Source: Candidatus Doudnabacteria bacterium Gr01-1014_77 (GTDB lineage: Bacteria > Patescibacteriota > Doudnabacteria > UBA920 > VMFF01). Taken from it: a stretch of DNA of 12,571 bases. The notes beneath the pieces were generated by a model. It was not told the DNA's origin. It ran no database searches and was given only the letters and a program-made list of their open reading frames with translations. Position 1 is the stretch's first letter. Every line of letters starts with the position of its first letter. The stretch is taken from assembly GCA_007375915.1 (NCBI GenBank), contig VMFF01000032.1, forward strand, positions 1 to 12,571. The letters are read 5' to 3'. This document shows positions 1-5,950 of the stretch, one piece after another. Both the position numbers and the translations under genes were made by a program.

Positions 1-291
1 AAGGTTGTTAAAAACAAGGTTGCAGCTCCTTTCAAAACAGCAGAGTTTGATATCATGTACAACGAAGGTATCTCTAAAGCAGGGGATTTACTAGATACAG
101 GAGTTGCTTACGGTGTCATATCCAAAAGTGGCAATTCTTACACTTATGCTGAGACAAAGCTTGGTGTAGGCCGTGAAAATGCAAAAACCTTCCTTAAAGC
201 CAACGATGATGTTATGACCGCAGTAGATAAGGCGGTAAGAGAGAAATTTGAGGCAGGAGAAGTACCAGTAAATTCAGACGAAGAAGAATAG
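1..291 (+). CDS. recA: RecA recombinase, C-terminal part (5' end outside window)
   Basis: The first 96 codons visible are the end of RecA, the ATPase that forms filaments on single-stranded DNA, promotes strand exchange and triggers the SOS response in many bacteria. The visible part begins in the stretch KVVKNKVAAPFK, runs through AEFDIMYNEGIS and continues into the small C-terminal domain, ending in the acidic tail NSDEEE typical of RecA. The ATPase core lies upstream of the window. The frame is open from base 1 and ends in TAG at 289-291. A compact terminator lies 39 bases downstream, so recA appears to end its own transcription unit. The identity rests on family-specific C-terminal sequence and is secure. 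Nothing here shows how it is regulated. Confidence 0.95.
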   Translation, partial: KVVKNKVAAPFKTAEFDIMYNEGISKAGDLLDTGVAYGVISKSGNSYTYAETKLGVGRENAKTFLKANDDVMTAVDKAVREKFEAGEVPVNSDEEE

Positions 292-314
292 ACTTTTCTT
301 TTAAATACGTAGTT

Positions 315-323
315 TGATATAAT
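315..323 (+). promoter_or_regulatory. Extended -10 promoter for the exonuclease gene
   Basis: TGATATAAT is a perfect extended -10 element (TGn followed by TATAAT at 318-323). No good -35 is seen; the matching position about 295-300 reads TTTTCT. Transcription would start near 330, giving a leader of about 25 nt before ATG 355. The hairpin at 331-344 would then form the very 5' end of this transcript. Confidence 0.55.
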
Positions 324-330
324 ACAAACA

Positions 331-348
331 AGGGCAATCGCCCTTTTT
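331..348 (+). terminator. Intrinsic terminator after recA
   Basis: A five-base-pair stem, AGGGC (331-335) with GCCCT (340-344), has a four-base loop and runs into five T's (344-348). The stem is short but G+C-rich in an AT-rich setting, and it sits 39 bases after the recA stop. It overlaps the predicted start of the next transcript. Confidence 0.65.
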
Positions 349-354
349 GTATTT

Positions 355-2670
355 ATGGTTAAGAAACAACAAAAATTAAATAAAGGTAAGTCTACAGTTT
401 TTTGTAGCTTAGATATTGAAACCTCTGGGTTTGATCCATTAGAGAGTGAGGTTTTAGAATTGGGAATGGTATTTTTTGAAATTGAAAACAAAGAGATAAA
501 AATATTGAGTGAGTGGCAATCTGTTTTTAAACCAACCAAAGAAGTCCCACCAAGAATTCTTGCTCTAACAGGTATCAGTCAAGAAGAACTAGATCAAGCA
601 GAATCCTTTAAAGAGAAATATGATGATATACAAAATCTTGTTAAAGATTGTGTTATTGTAGGACACAATATTAATTTTGATATTAAATTCTTAGAAGGTT
701 TTGGTATTAAGTTTTCCGGAAAACAGATAGACACTCTTGATCTTGCTCAGATGTTTTTACCAAACAATCAATCATACAACCTTGAAGCACTAATGAATTT
801 CTTAGAGGTTGATCATAAAGATGCGCACAGAGCTCTTGCAGATGCAAAAGCAGTATTAGTTGTTATTGAAAGACTCTTGCAATACTTTGCAACATTTTCT
901 GAGAAACTCAAAAAAGAACTTAGAGATTTCTTTCCTTCTAAGAAGTTTCCTGAGTTCTCCCAATTCTTAGAAACTGATTTTAAACCAAGAGAGATAAAAG
1001 TCAGAGAAAGAAATTTGGAGATGCATGAGAGCAAAGAGATTACCAAAGCTCTCGAAGAAGATCAGAAGATTGTAACTTTCCCATTAGGTTTTGAATATCA
1101 ATCATATATTTACGGAGCTTTAAAGAAAACGAAAGAAAAGATTCTGTTAGTGGTTGAGAACAAAAATATAGTGTATCAACTTTGGAAGCAAGGAGTTGCT
1201 TATCCTTTTTTTGCGAATAGGGATATTTTAAACAAGGGTGCTTTAGAAAAATCCTTTAAGTCTAAAATGCCTTTAGATCAGCGTTTTTTCTTAGCAAAAA
1301 TGATGGTTTGGGAAGAAATTAATTGGCAATCAAAGTCACTTGTAGATCTTAATTTCTCATATTCAGGTAATCAATTTAGAAGCTTAATATCCTATTCTGA
1401 CGAAGAAGAATTAAAGTGGAAGATAGAGGAAAAGTCTAAAGTTGTTGCTGTTGATTACGCAGACTTTATTAATCTAAAAGACACTTCTAAGTTTGCTAAA
1501 AGAAAATTAATCATTCTTGATCTTAATGCTTTTGAACAAGCATTAACATTTGTTACGAGTAAGAAAGTTTCTTGGAATGACTTTATCTATTCTTTCAAAC
1601 AAATTTATGATCCAGAAACACAACGAGGAAATAATGAACACGAAGATCTAGTTCGTGAATCTTTAGCAGATGTTGATTTATTCTTTGGTCTTGCTTCTAT
1701 GAACTGGAAAAAAATAGATAGTGAGTCATACCAGTTTTTAGTTAATGAAAAAACAGAGGCTAATACTAACTACGAAGCAATACAGACAGCAGCTCAAAAT
1801 TTCATTGCTAAGATGAAGAAGGTAAACAAAATATTTAAATCAGATCGTATTGATTGGAATTTAGAATATTTAGAAAACTTTTTAGAAAGCGACCCAACTC
1901 AAATTCGTTGGATAGAGATTGGAGACAAAAGGTTAGTTTTTTCTCTTGCTCCTTTAAGTTTAGAAACAATCGCAACAGAGTTGTTGAGTAATTACAAAAA
2001 AATATTATTCACTGCATCTCTTGGTTCAGAGAAACTTGTTCAGTATTTTGAACATCGTTTGAATTTAAAAAACTTTGATTTAAAAAAAGTTGGACAGCAA
2101 GAATTAAGAAAAAGATTTGAAGTAATAATTTCAGCCCAAAATTCTATGCCGCAAGTTGATAGTGAAGGTTTAATGCGACTGTTGGAGAAATTAGATTACC
2201 CCGCTGCTTTGTTAATGCCCAGCTCCTCTGCTTTAAGAGCATTTTATGAAGCAAATTTTAAAAAGCTTCAGGAAAAATACAAAGTTGCTGCACAAAGTTA
2301 TTCTGGTGGTTCAAACAAACTTTTGGAAAACTTTAGTATTCATTCCAACGGATTGTTAATAGTCACCGACAACTTCATTCTTAAGCAAAGTGCTAAGAGA
2401 ATAAAGGTTAGGGACGTAGTTATGACTAGGTTGCCGTTTGAACAGTTCAACCATCCGCTTTTTGCAGCGCAGGCTGAGAAGTATCCTAATCAATTCATAG
2501 ATTTTAACATTCCAAGGGCTTTGCATAACTTCCATAGCATAATCCGTTTCTTTTTTAGCTCTGATCTTGAGAGAATCTATATCTTAGATCAGAAAATACA
2601 TAAGGATTATGGTAAATACTTCGTTGAATACTTAAAATCACTACCTTTTGTAGATATTAAGTATGAATAG
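355..2670 (+). CDS. DEDDh (DnaQ-like) exonuclease fused to a degenerate DinG-type helicase
   Basis: The 771-residue protein has two parts. Residues 15-180 form a DnaQ/DNA polymerase III epsilon-type 3'-5' exonuclease with all expected metal-binding and catalytic residues: D20-I-E22-T, H104-N-x-x-F-D109, and H158 with D163 in HRALADAKA. Residues 215-771 follow the layout of DinG/XPD-family helicases, as in the exonuclease-DinG fusions of Firmicutes. There is an NLEM start, a KILLVVENKNIVYQL strand-helix, LIILDLNAFEQAL where LIIDEAH is expected, ILFTASLGS where the TSATLS motif is expected, and an ILDQKI plus YGKYFVEYLKSLP ending. The nucleotide-binding residues are gone: the P-loop position reads PLGFEYQS (243-250) and the QGxGRxIR position reads HNFHSIIRFF. 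No Fe-S cysteines are present. Inference: an active nuclease with a non-ATPase scaffold or DNA-binding domain. The gene stands alone with its own promoter. Start ATG 355 has no clear ribosome binding site. Confidence 0.8.
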   Translation: MVKKQQKLNKGKSTVFCSLDIETSGFDPLESEVLELGMVFFEIENKEIKILSEWQSVFKPTKEVPPRILALTGISQEELDQAESFKEKYDDIQNLVKDCVIVGHNINFDIKFLEGFGIKFSGKQIDTLDLAQMFLPNNQSYNLEALMNFLEVDHKDAHRALADAKAVLVVIERLLQYFATFSEKLKKELRDFFPSKKFPEFSQFLETDFKPREIKVRERNLEMHESKEITKALEEDQKIVTFPLGFEYQSYIYGALKKTKEKILLVVENKNIVYQLWKQGVAYPFFANRDILNKGALEKSFKSKMPLDQRFFLAKMMVWEEINWQSKSLVDLNFSYSGNQFRSLISYSDEEELKWKIEEKSKVVAVDYADFINLKDTSKFAKRKLIILDLNAFEQALTFVTSKKVSWNDFIYSFKQIYDPETQRGNNEHEDLVRESLADVDLFFGLASMNWKKIDSESYQFLVNEKTEANTNYEAIQTAAQNFIAKMKKVNKIFKSDRIDWNLEYLENFLESDPTQIRWIEIGDKRLVFSLAPLSLETIATELLSNYKKILFTASLGSEKLVQYFEHRLNLKNFDLKKVGQQELRKRFEVIISAQNSMPQVDSEGLMRLLEKLDYPAALLMPSSSALRAFYEANFKKLQEKYKVAAQSYSGGSNKLLENFSIHSNGLLIVTDNFILKQSAKRIKVRDVVMTRLPFEQFNHPLFAAQAEKYPNQFIDFNIPRALHNFHSIIRFFFSSDLERIYILDQKIHKDYGKYFVEYLKSLPFVDIKYE

Positions 2671-2760
2671 GTGTGTATAACACAGGTTGTTCACAAGATA
2701 TTTACATGCTTTTTGATACTTTTTTCTTCACTTGTGGGCTTTGGTTAGCCAAAATCACAC

Positions 2761-2788
2761 CAGAGAATTGACATTAGGTCAATTTCTG
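2761..2788. promoter_or_regulatory. Inverted repeat over the -35 box (candidate operator)
   Basis: AATTGAC (2766-2772) and GTCAATT (2778-2784) are perfect 7-base arms around a 5-base spacer. The repeat extends outward as CAGA (2761-2764) against TCTG (2785-2788), with a single bulged G at 2765. No T-tract follows, so it does not look like a terminator. It covers the TTGACA box of the promoter that drives the downstream RNA, which suits a repressor-binding site. The regulator is unknown. Confidence 0.4.
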
Positions 2789-2795
2789 TGATAAT
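2768..2795 (+). promoter_or_regulatory. Strong promoter for the 2803-3225 RNA
   Basis: A consensus -35 TTGACA (2768-2773), a 16-base spacer and an extended -10 TGT-GATAAT (2787-2795) make this the best-matched + strand promoter in the window. The predicted start is near 2802, about 507 bases before the next start codon and beyond the end of the exonuclease gene. It therefore seems to serve a non-coding transcript. Confidence 0.6.
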
Positions 2796-2802
2796 ATACA
2801 TA

Positions 2803-3225
2803 TGTAACGTTTTCCACAGTTCTTTAACAAATACAAACTACAGACAGGGATTTGTTCCTAAGCAAATTGGGGCCAATTCTCTTGTTACTTCTCGTCATAG
2901 CCTATTTAAGTCGTAGGCTGATTGAAAACAAAAACAAAATGAAGAGGTTTTCCTTACCTTAAAAGGACAAAAATACAAAACAAACATAAACAAAAAGTTT
3001 CGTTTAGGTCTACGGACCACAAGAGAAGTACAAGGTCTATAGTTTGTAACTCGACTTAGTTACAGGCGTTACAGTTGGTTTCTATGCATGTATTTCCTCC
3101 TGCATTAGGTTTAGGGCTTAAAAGGTTTAAGCCCTGCATCTAATGCGGGGAGAAGTCGCCGAAATCGACTATAAAGGCCCTCGGGGCTTAAAATTTATTT
3201 TATGAGCTCGCCGCAGGGCCTTTTT
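2803..3225 (+). ncRNA. Candidate large structured non-coding RNA, class unknown
   Basis: About 420 nt lie between a strong promoter and an intrinsic terminator with no convincing reading frame. Stable hairpins alternate with A-rich linkers. AGCCTA (2899-2904) pairs with TAGGCT (2914-2919). GGTC-TACG-GACC (3007-3018) is closed by a UNCG-type tetraloop. TGTAACT (3045-3051) pairs with AGTTACA (3058-3064). A nested two-part stem has GCATTAG (3102-3108) pairing with CTAATGC (3140-3146), enclosing AGGGCTTAAA (3113-3122) with TTTAAGCCCT (3126-3135). AGTCG pairs with CGACT near 3154-3170. A long-range match joins TGTAACG (2803-2809) and CGTTACA (3067-3073), competing in theme with the local hairpin. 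The region lacks the tmRNA tRNA-like ends and the RNase P core sequences I know, and it is too long for SRP or 6S RNA. A long regulatory leader for the next gene is less likely because a terminator and a separate promoter lie between. Confidence 0.5.
3176..3225 (+). terminator. Intrinsic terminator ending the structured RNA
   Basis: GGCCCT (3176-3181) pairs with AGGGCC (3215-3220), directly followed by five T's (3221-3225). The enclosed segment can extend the stem imperfectly through CGGGGCTT against GAGCTCGCCG, capped by an AT-rich loop. Confidence 0.7.
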
Positions 3226-3247
3226 GCATTTTTAAGTGGATTTGATT

Positions 3248-3270
3248 AGAGCTTGTCAGGCTCTTTTTTT
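3248..3270 (+). terminator. Second intrinsic terminator before the DksA-like gene
   Basis: AGAGC (3248-3252) pairs with GCTCT (3260-3264) and runs into seven T's (3264-3270). It backs up the terminator 23 bases upstream. Its loop contains the -35 element of the following promoter. Confidence 0.6.
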
Positions 3271-3280
3271 GATATATAAT
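3253..3280 (+). promoter_or_regulatory. Promoter for the DksA-like/lspA operon
   Basis: TTGTCA (3253-3258, one mismatch to TTGACA), a 16-base spacer and a perfect TATAAT (3275-3280) form a good promoter. Transcription would start near 3287, about 21 nt before ATG 3309. That leader has no Shine-Dalgarno-like sequence. Confidence 0.6.
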
Positions 3281-3308
3281 ACCTATGTAATTAATATTTC
3301 ACGAAAAC

Positions 3309-3617
3309 ATGCCCTCCAAAGAATTTGTTGAAAAAATGAAAGAAAGATTGTTAGAGGAAAAAGAACGTCTTTCAGAAGAATTAAACGAACTATCATCACA
3401 CACTGAGATGGGTGATGAAGACGATGAGAATGCTCAGGAAGTTGGTAATGATGAAGTTAGCCAAGATATTGCTGCAACTTTAAAAGCAGATCTTGAAAAG
3501 ATAGAATCAGCTTTAAAGAGAATTGAAGACGGTAGTTATGGTATGACTGCTGATGGACAGGAAATCCCAGAAGCAAGATTAGAAGTTTTGCCTTGGGCAG
3601 ATTCAATAGTTGAATAA
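3309..3617 (+). CDS. TraR/DksA-like RNA polymerase-binding protein lacking zinc cysteines
   Basis: The 102-residue protein has the DksA/TraR architecture. An N-terminal helix rich in K/E (residues 3-30) is followed by an acidic tip region (GDEDDENAQEVGND, 35-48), a second helix (about 52-73), then the conserved GSYG turn and an IPEARLEVLPWA segment. DksA-family proteins insert a coiled coil into the RNA polymerase secondary channel and alter initiation with or without ppGpp. In the usual family the GSYG and PWA segments carry a four-cysteine zinc site. Here there is no cysteine at all, and the protein ends right after the third expected position (ADSIVE). The fold match is clear, but activity on polymerase is unproven. 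The gene is first in a unit with lspA, whose ATG is 4 nt after this stop. Confidence 0.8.
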   Translation: MPSKEFVEKMKERLLEEKERLSEELNELSSHTEMGDEDDENAQEVGNDEVSQDIAATLKADLEKIESALKRIEDGSYGMTADGQEIPEARLEVLPWADSIVE

Positions 3618-3621
3618 CAAA

Positions 3622-4035
3622 ATGAAAAACATCAAGGAAAAGATAACATATTCCTTTTTGTTTTTTTTATTCCTCTTACTAGATCAGACAACAAAGCACT
3701 TTGTTTTAAAAAAGCAGAGTGCTTTAATTTTTAAGAACGAAAATTTTGCATTTAGTTTAAAAGTACCAACTCCTTGGATGTATTTAACATATAGCATTCT
3801 TTTAACTTTGTTGGTTAATTGGTTTGTAAAAAAACAAAACAAAAATATTTTAGACAAGCTTGGTTTTGTTTTTATTCTTTCAGGAGCAGTTTCAAATATT
3901 TCAGAGCGCTTGTTTAATGGTTTTGTAATTGACTTCATCCATATCCATACTGGAGTTTTTAATCTTGCAGATTTTTTTATAATTCTTGGAATCATTCTTT
4001 TGTTCTTTTCAAAAGATGAGTTAATGAATAGTTAA
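3622..4035 (+). CDS. lspA: Lipoprotein signal peptidase (signal peptidase II)
   Basis: This 137-residue, four-helix inner-membrane protein matches LspA, the aspartyl protease that cuts the signal peptide from diacylglyceryl-modified prolipoproteins. Visible motifs are LDQTTK (D21, K25), the NENFAFSL loop (39-46), SNISERL...GFVIDFI (91-105) and VFNLADFFIILG (112-123). The second catalytic aspartate is D117. The first, normally the D of GNxxDR, is replaced by glutamate (E95). I start at ATG 3622; a TTG at 3610 in the same frame would overlap the upstream stop and adds only four residues. It is translationally close to the DksA-like gene. No lipobox protein is visible in this window. The family assignment is secure; full activity is less so because of the D-to-E change. 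Confidence 0.85.
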   Translation: MKNIKEKITYSFLFFLFLLLDQTTKHFVLKKQSALIFKNENFAFSLKVPTPWMYLTYSILLTLLVNWFVKKQNKNILDKLGFVFILSGAVSNISERLFNGFVIDFIHIHTGVFNLADFFIILGIILLFFSKDELMNS

Positions 4036-4052
4036 CGAATTTTTAATCTTTT

Positions 4053-5366
4053 TTGCGTATAGTATATATCAGCAAAACCATTGCTACTAAAAAATTATTG
4101 CTCGTTATTTTCCTAGGTTGGTTTTTCTTCTTTAGGGGCTCAGGTGGACCAAGTGGTGGAAATACTGACCAAAAGCTAACTTTAAACATTTGGGGAATCT
4201 TTGAAACATCAGAGGGAATGGAGACTTTTATTGCGGAATTTAATAAGAATAACCCTAATGTTGAAGTTTCGTATTCTCAACACAGTGTTGATACGTACGA
4301 GAGTGATTTGATCAATGCCTTAGCTATTAATGAAGCTCCAGATATTTTTGTTATACATAATGACTGGTTACCAAAATATCAAAACAAACTCTTGCCAGCT
4401 CCGGATGACCTAGTTTCATTAAGAGACTACAAGAATAGTTTTGTTGATACAGTGTATTCAGACTTTGTTTTAGAAGACAAGATTTGGGCTGCTCCGATTA
4501 CAATGGATAGTTTAGCTTTGTATTACAACAAAGATATTTTAGGAAGTGCTAGTATTGCAGTTCCTGCAACAACATGGCAAGAATTAAAAAAACAAAGTGA
4601 AAGAATAACAAACAGAGGATCAGGATCATTCTTTAATAGATCAGGTGTTGCTCTAGGTACAAATGCAAATATTAATCGCGCAGTTGATATTTTGTATTTA
4701 TTAATGTTGCAAGACAGAGTAGAACCATATAGCAGCGATTTTTCACAACCAACATTTGATCAAGCAATCACACAAAAAGATGGAAGCTCTTTTTTCCCAG
4801 CATCAGATGCTTTAAGTTTTTATACGAGCTTTGCAAATCCAACATCTGATAACTATACATGGAATAGCCGTTCAAACTATTCAATAGACGCTTTTGCAAA
4901 TGGTGAGCTTGGATATATGTATGGGTATTACTATGCTAGAGATTTAATAGCTCAGAAAGCTCCAAATTTAAATTATGATATTGCACCAGTACCACAGCCT
5001 GATAATATCCAGACGCTTGTTAACTTCGCAAACTACTGGGGCTTTGCAGTTTCAAAGCAAACCAAAAACCCAAACACTTCCTGGAACTTCATAAAGGCAA
5101 TGACAGGGAAAAACACTCTTAAAAAATATTATGAGGTTAACAAACAACCATCTCCAAGAAAAGACATTATAAACGAACAGATTGGCGACCCTGAAATTGG
5201 AGTTTTTGCCTCAGCAAACCTTACTGCTAAATCTTTCTACAAAAAAGACCAGGTTAAGGCAGATAGTATCTTCCAAACAATGATAGATGACATCATTTTA
5301 AGAGGAAGAAGCATTGAAAATGCGATTTCTACAGCAGCACAAAAGATATCAGCACTTAGTCAGTAG
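4053..5366 (+). CDS. Membrane-anchored extracellular solute-binding protein, family 1 (orphan)
   Basis: About 400 residues after a hydrophobic N-terminus (residues 15-27) match the family 1 (maltose/sugar type) periplasmic binding proteins of ABC importers. Recognisable parts are LTLNIWGIFETSEGM, the IAEFNKNNPNVEV strand, EAPDIFVIHNDWLP, the APITMDSLALYYNKDIL hinge region, and FANGELGYMYGYY before NYWGFAVSKQTKNP. Such proteins bind sugars, oligosaccharides or similar solutes outside the membrane. There is no lipobox cysteine, so it appears held by an uncleaved transmembrane segment followed by a Gly/Ser/Pro-rich linker. No ABC permease or ATPase gene is nearby. The start is uncertain. TTG 4053 is the longest option, but it has no ribosome binding site and a -10-like TATAGT overlaps it; TTG 4098 would leave no charged N-terminus. 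The gene lies 17 bases after lspA and just before the pilin-like genes. Confidence 0.8.
   Translation: MRIVYISKTIATKKLLLVIFLGWFFFFRGSGGPSGGNTDQKLTLNIWGIFETSEGMETFIAEFNKNNPNVEVSYSQHSVDTYESDLINALAINEAPDIFVIHNDWLPKYQNKLLPAPDDLVSLRDYKNSFVDTVYSDFVLEDKIWAAPITMDSLALYYNKDILGSASIAVPATTWQELKKQSERITNRGSGSFFNRSGVALGTNANINRAVDILYLLMLQDRVEPYSSDFSQPTFDQAITQKDGSSFFPASDALSFYTSFANPTSDNYTWNSRSNYSIDAFANGELGYMYGYYYARDLIAQKAPNLNYDIAPVPQPDNIQTLVNFANYWGFAVSKQTKNPNTSWNFIKAMTGKNTLKKYYEVNKQPSPRKDIINEQIGDPEIGVFASANLTAKSFYKKDQVKADSIFQTMIDDIILRGRSIENAISTAAQKISALSQ
4058..4063 (+). promoter_or_regulatory. Possible -10 element at the solute-binding protein start
   Basis: TATAGT resembles a -10 box but lacks a clear -35 at the right distance. 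If used, transcription would begin near 4070, inside the longest reading frame, and the true start codon would lie further down. It is listed because it bears on the start choice. Confidence 0.25.
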
Positions 5367-5385
5367 CATAAAAAGCGGTTATTTG

Positions 5386-5394
5386 TGATATAAT
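5386..5394 (+). promoter_or_regulatory. Extended -10 promoter for the pilin-like gene cluster
   Basis: TGATATAAT, identical to the element at 315-323, ends 18 bases before ATG 5413. The predicted leader is only about 11-12 nt. No consensus -35 is seen at 5366-5371. Confidence 0.55.
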
Positions 5395-5412
5395 AAAGGA
5401 AAGAGATCGCAA

Positions 5413-5949
5413 ATGAACTCAAAAACAAAAATCAAGATTTTCGCGATATTAATGGGTATAAACCTTTTTAGTGTTGCTTCAGTATTTGCTGCTAATCCAG
5501 TTAATCCAAAGGGATCTGGTTTAACTGTTTGTGGTAATTCAACAACAGAACAGATTCAGACGTACCAAGATTGGTTAATACAGCATCCAAAAAATGGTGT
5601 TGAATATCAGAACAAGCAAGACCAGTGGTACATAGACGAACAGAAACAGCGTGATACAGCAGGGATGTGTGCACCTAAAGACATTTACAAACAGATAGGT
5701 AGAATCATTAACTTTCTTGTTGGTATATCTACAGCATACTTAGTTTTTAAACTAGCTTTTGCTGGATATATTATGGCAGTTTTCAAGGGTAATGAAACAG
5801 CATTAACAGAGGCTAAAACACAGATTGGTCATAGTATTACTGGAATGGTTTTAATTTTTGGCGCATACTTAACAGTAATGACTTTCTTTGGAGATATATT
5901 TGGTGTCAATATACGTATACCTTTAGGAATAAACTTGTTTGAGAAATAA
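5413..5949 (+). CDS. T4SS pilin-like (VirB2/TrbC-type) membrane protein, paralogue 1
   Basis: This 178-residue protein has a cleavable signal peptide (residues 1-26, ending SVFA) and an exposed region of about 65 residues with two cysteines (C40, C86). Two membrane helices follow (about 96-122 and 138-160), joined by a short loop containing FKGNETALTEAKTQIGHS. That loop is a diverged form of the GGFRYITS-GNEEA-KGR signature in the downstream paralogues. VirB2/TrbC-type pilins are small two-helix proteins that polymerise into conjugative or secretion pili. This is the most diverged of the five and has the longest exposed region. Its stop is 1 nt before the next ATG, so the two are translationally coupled. 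Pilus assembly is inferred; an ion- or DNA-channel role is also possible. Confidence 0.75.
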   Translation: MNSKTKIKIFAILMGINLFSVASVFAANPVNPKGSGLTVCGNSTTEQIQTYQDWLIQHPKNGVEYQNKQDQWYIDEQKQRDTAGMCAPKDIYKQIGRIINFLVGISTAYLVFKLAFAGYIMAVFKGNETALTEAKTQIGHSITGMVLIFGAYLTVMTFFGDIFGVNIRIPLGINLFEK

Positions 5950-5950
5950 T

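Larger units (their letters stand above)
2672..2818. other. Three DnaA-box-like 9-mers in the intergenic region
   Basis: TTATACACA lies on the - strand at 2680-2672 and fits the TTATNCACA consensus exactly. TTGTTCACA (2687-2695) and TTTTCCACA (2810-2818) on the + strand each differ by one base from that degenerate consensus. They sit in AT-rich non-coding DNA just after the exonuclease gene. Three loose matches are weak evidence; they may be chance or may mark DnaA binding. The rest of 2671-2760 shows only short inverted repeats, such as TGTGT-ATA-ACACA at 2672-2684, and no gene. Confidence 0.2.

Noticed and set aside
3030..3175. Group I intron core (CTATAGT and ACTATAA look like the P7 strands)
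   Set aside because: The two halves are in the wrong order for the R and S elements, and no P/Q pairing or interrupted gene is visible.
2803..3225. tmRNA or RNase P RNA
   Set aside because: No tRNA-like acceptor/T-arm ends, no tag frame ending in an Ala-Ala motif, and none of the RNase P core sequences (GAGGAAAGTCC, ACAGAA) are present.
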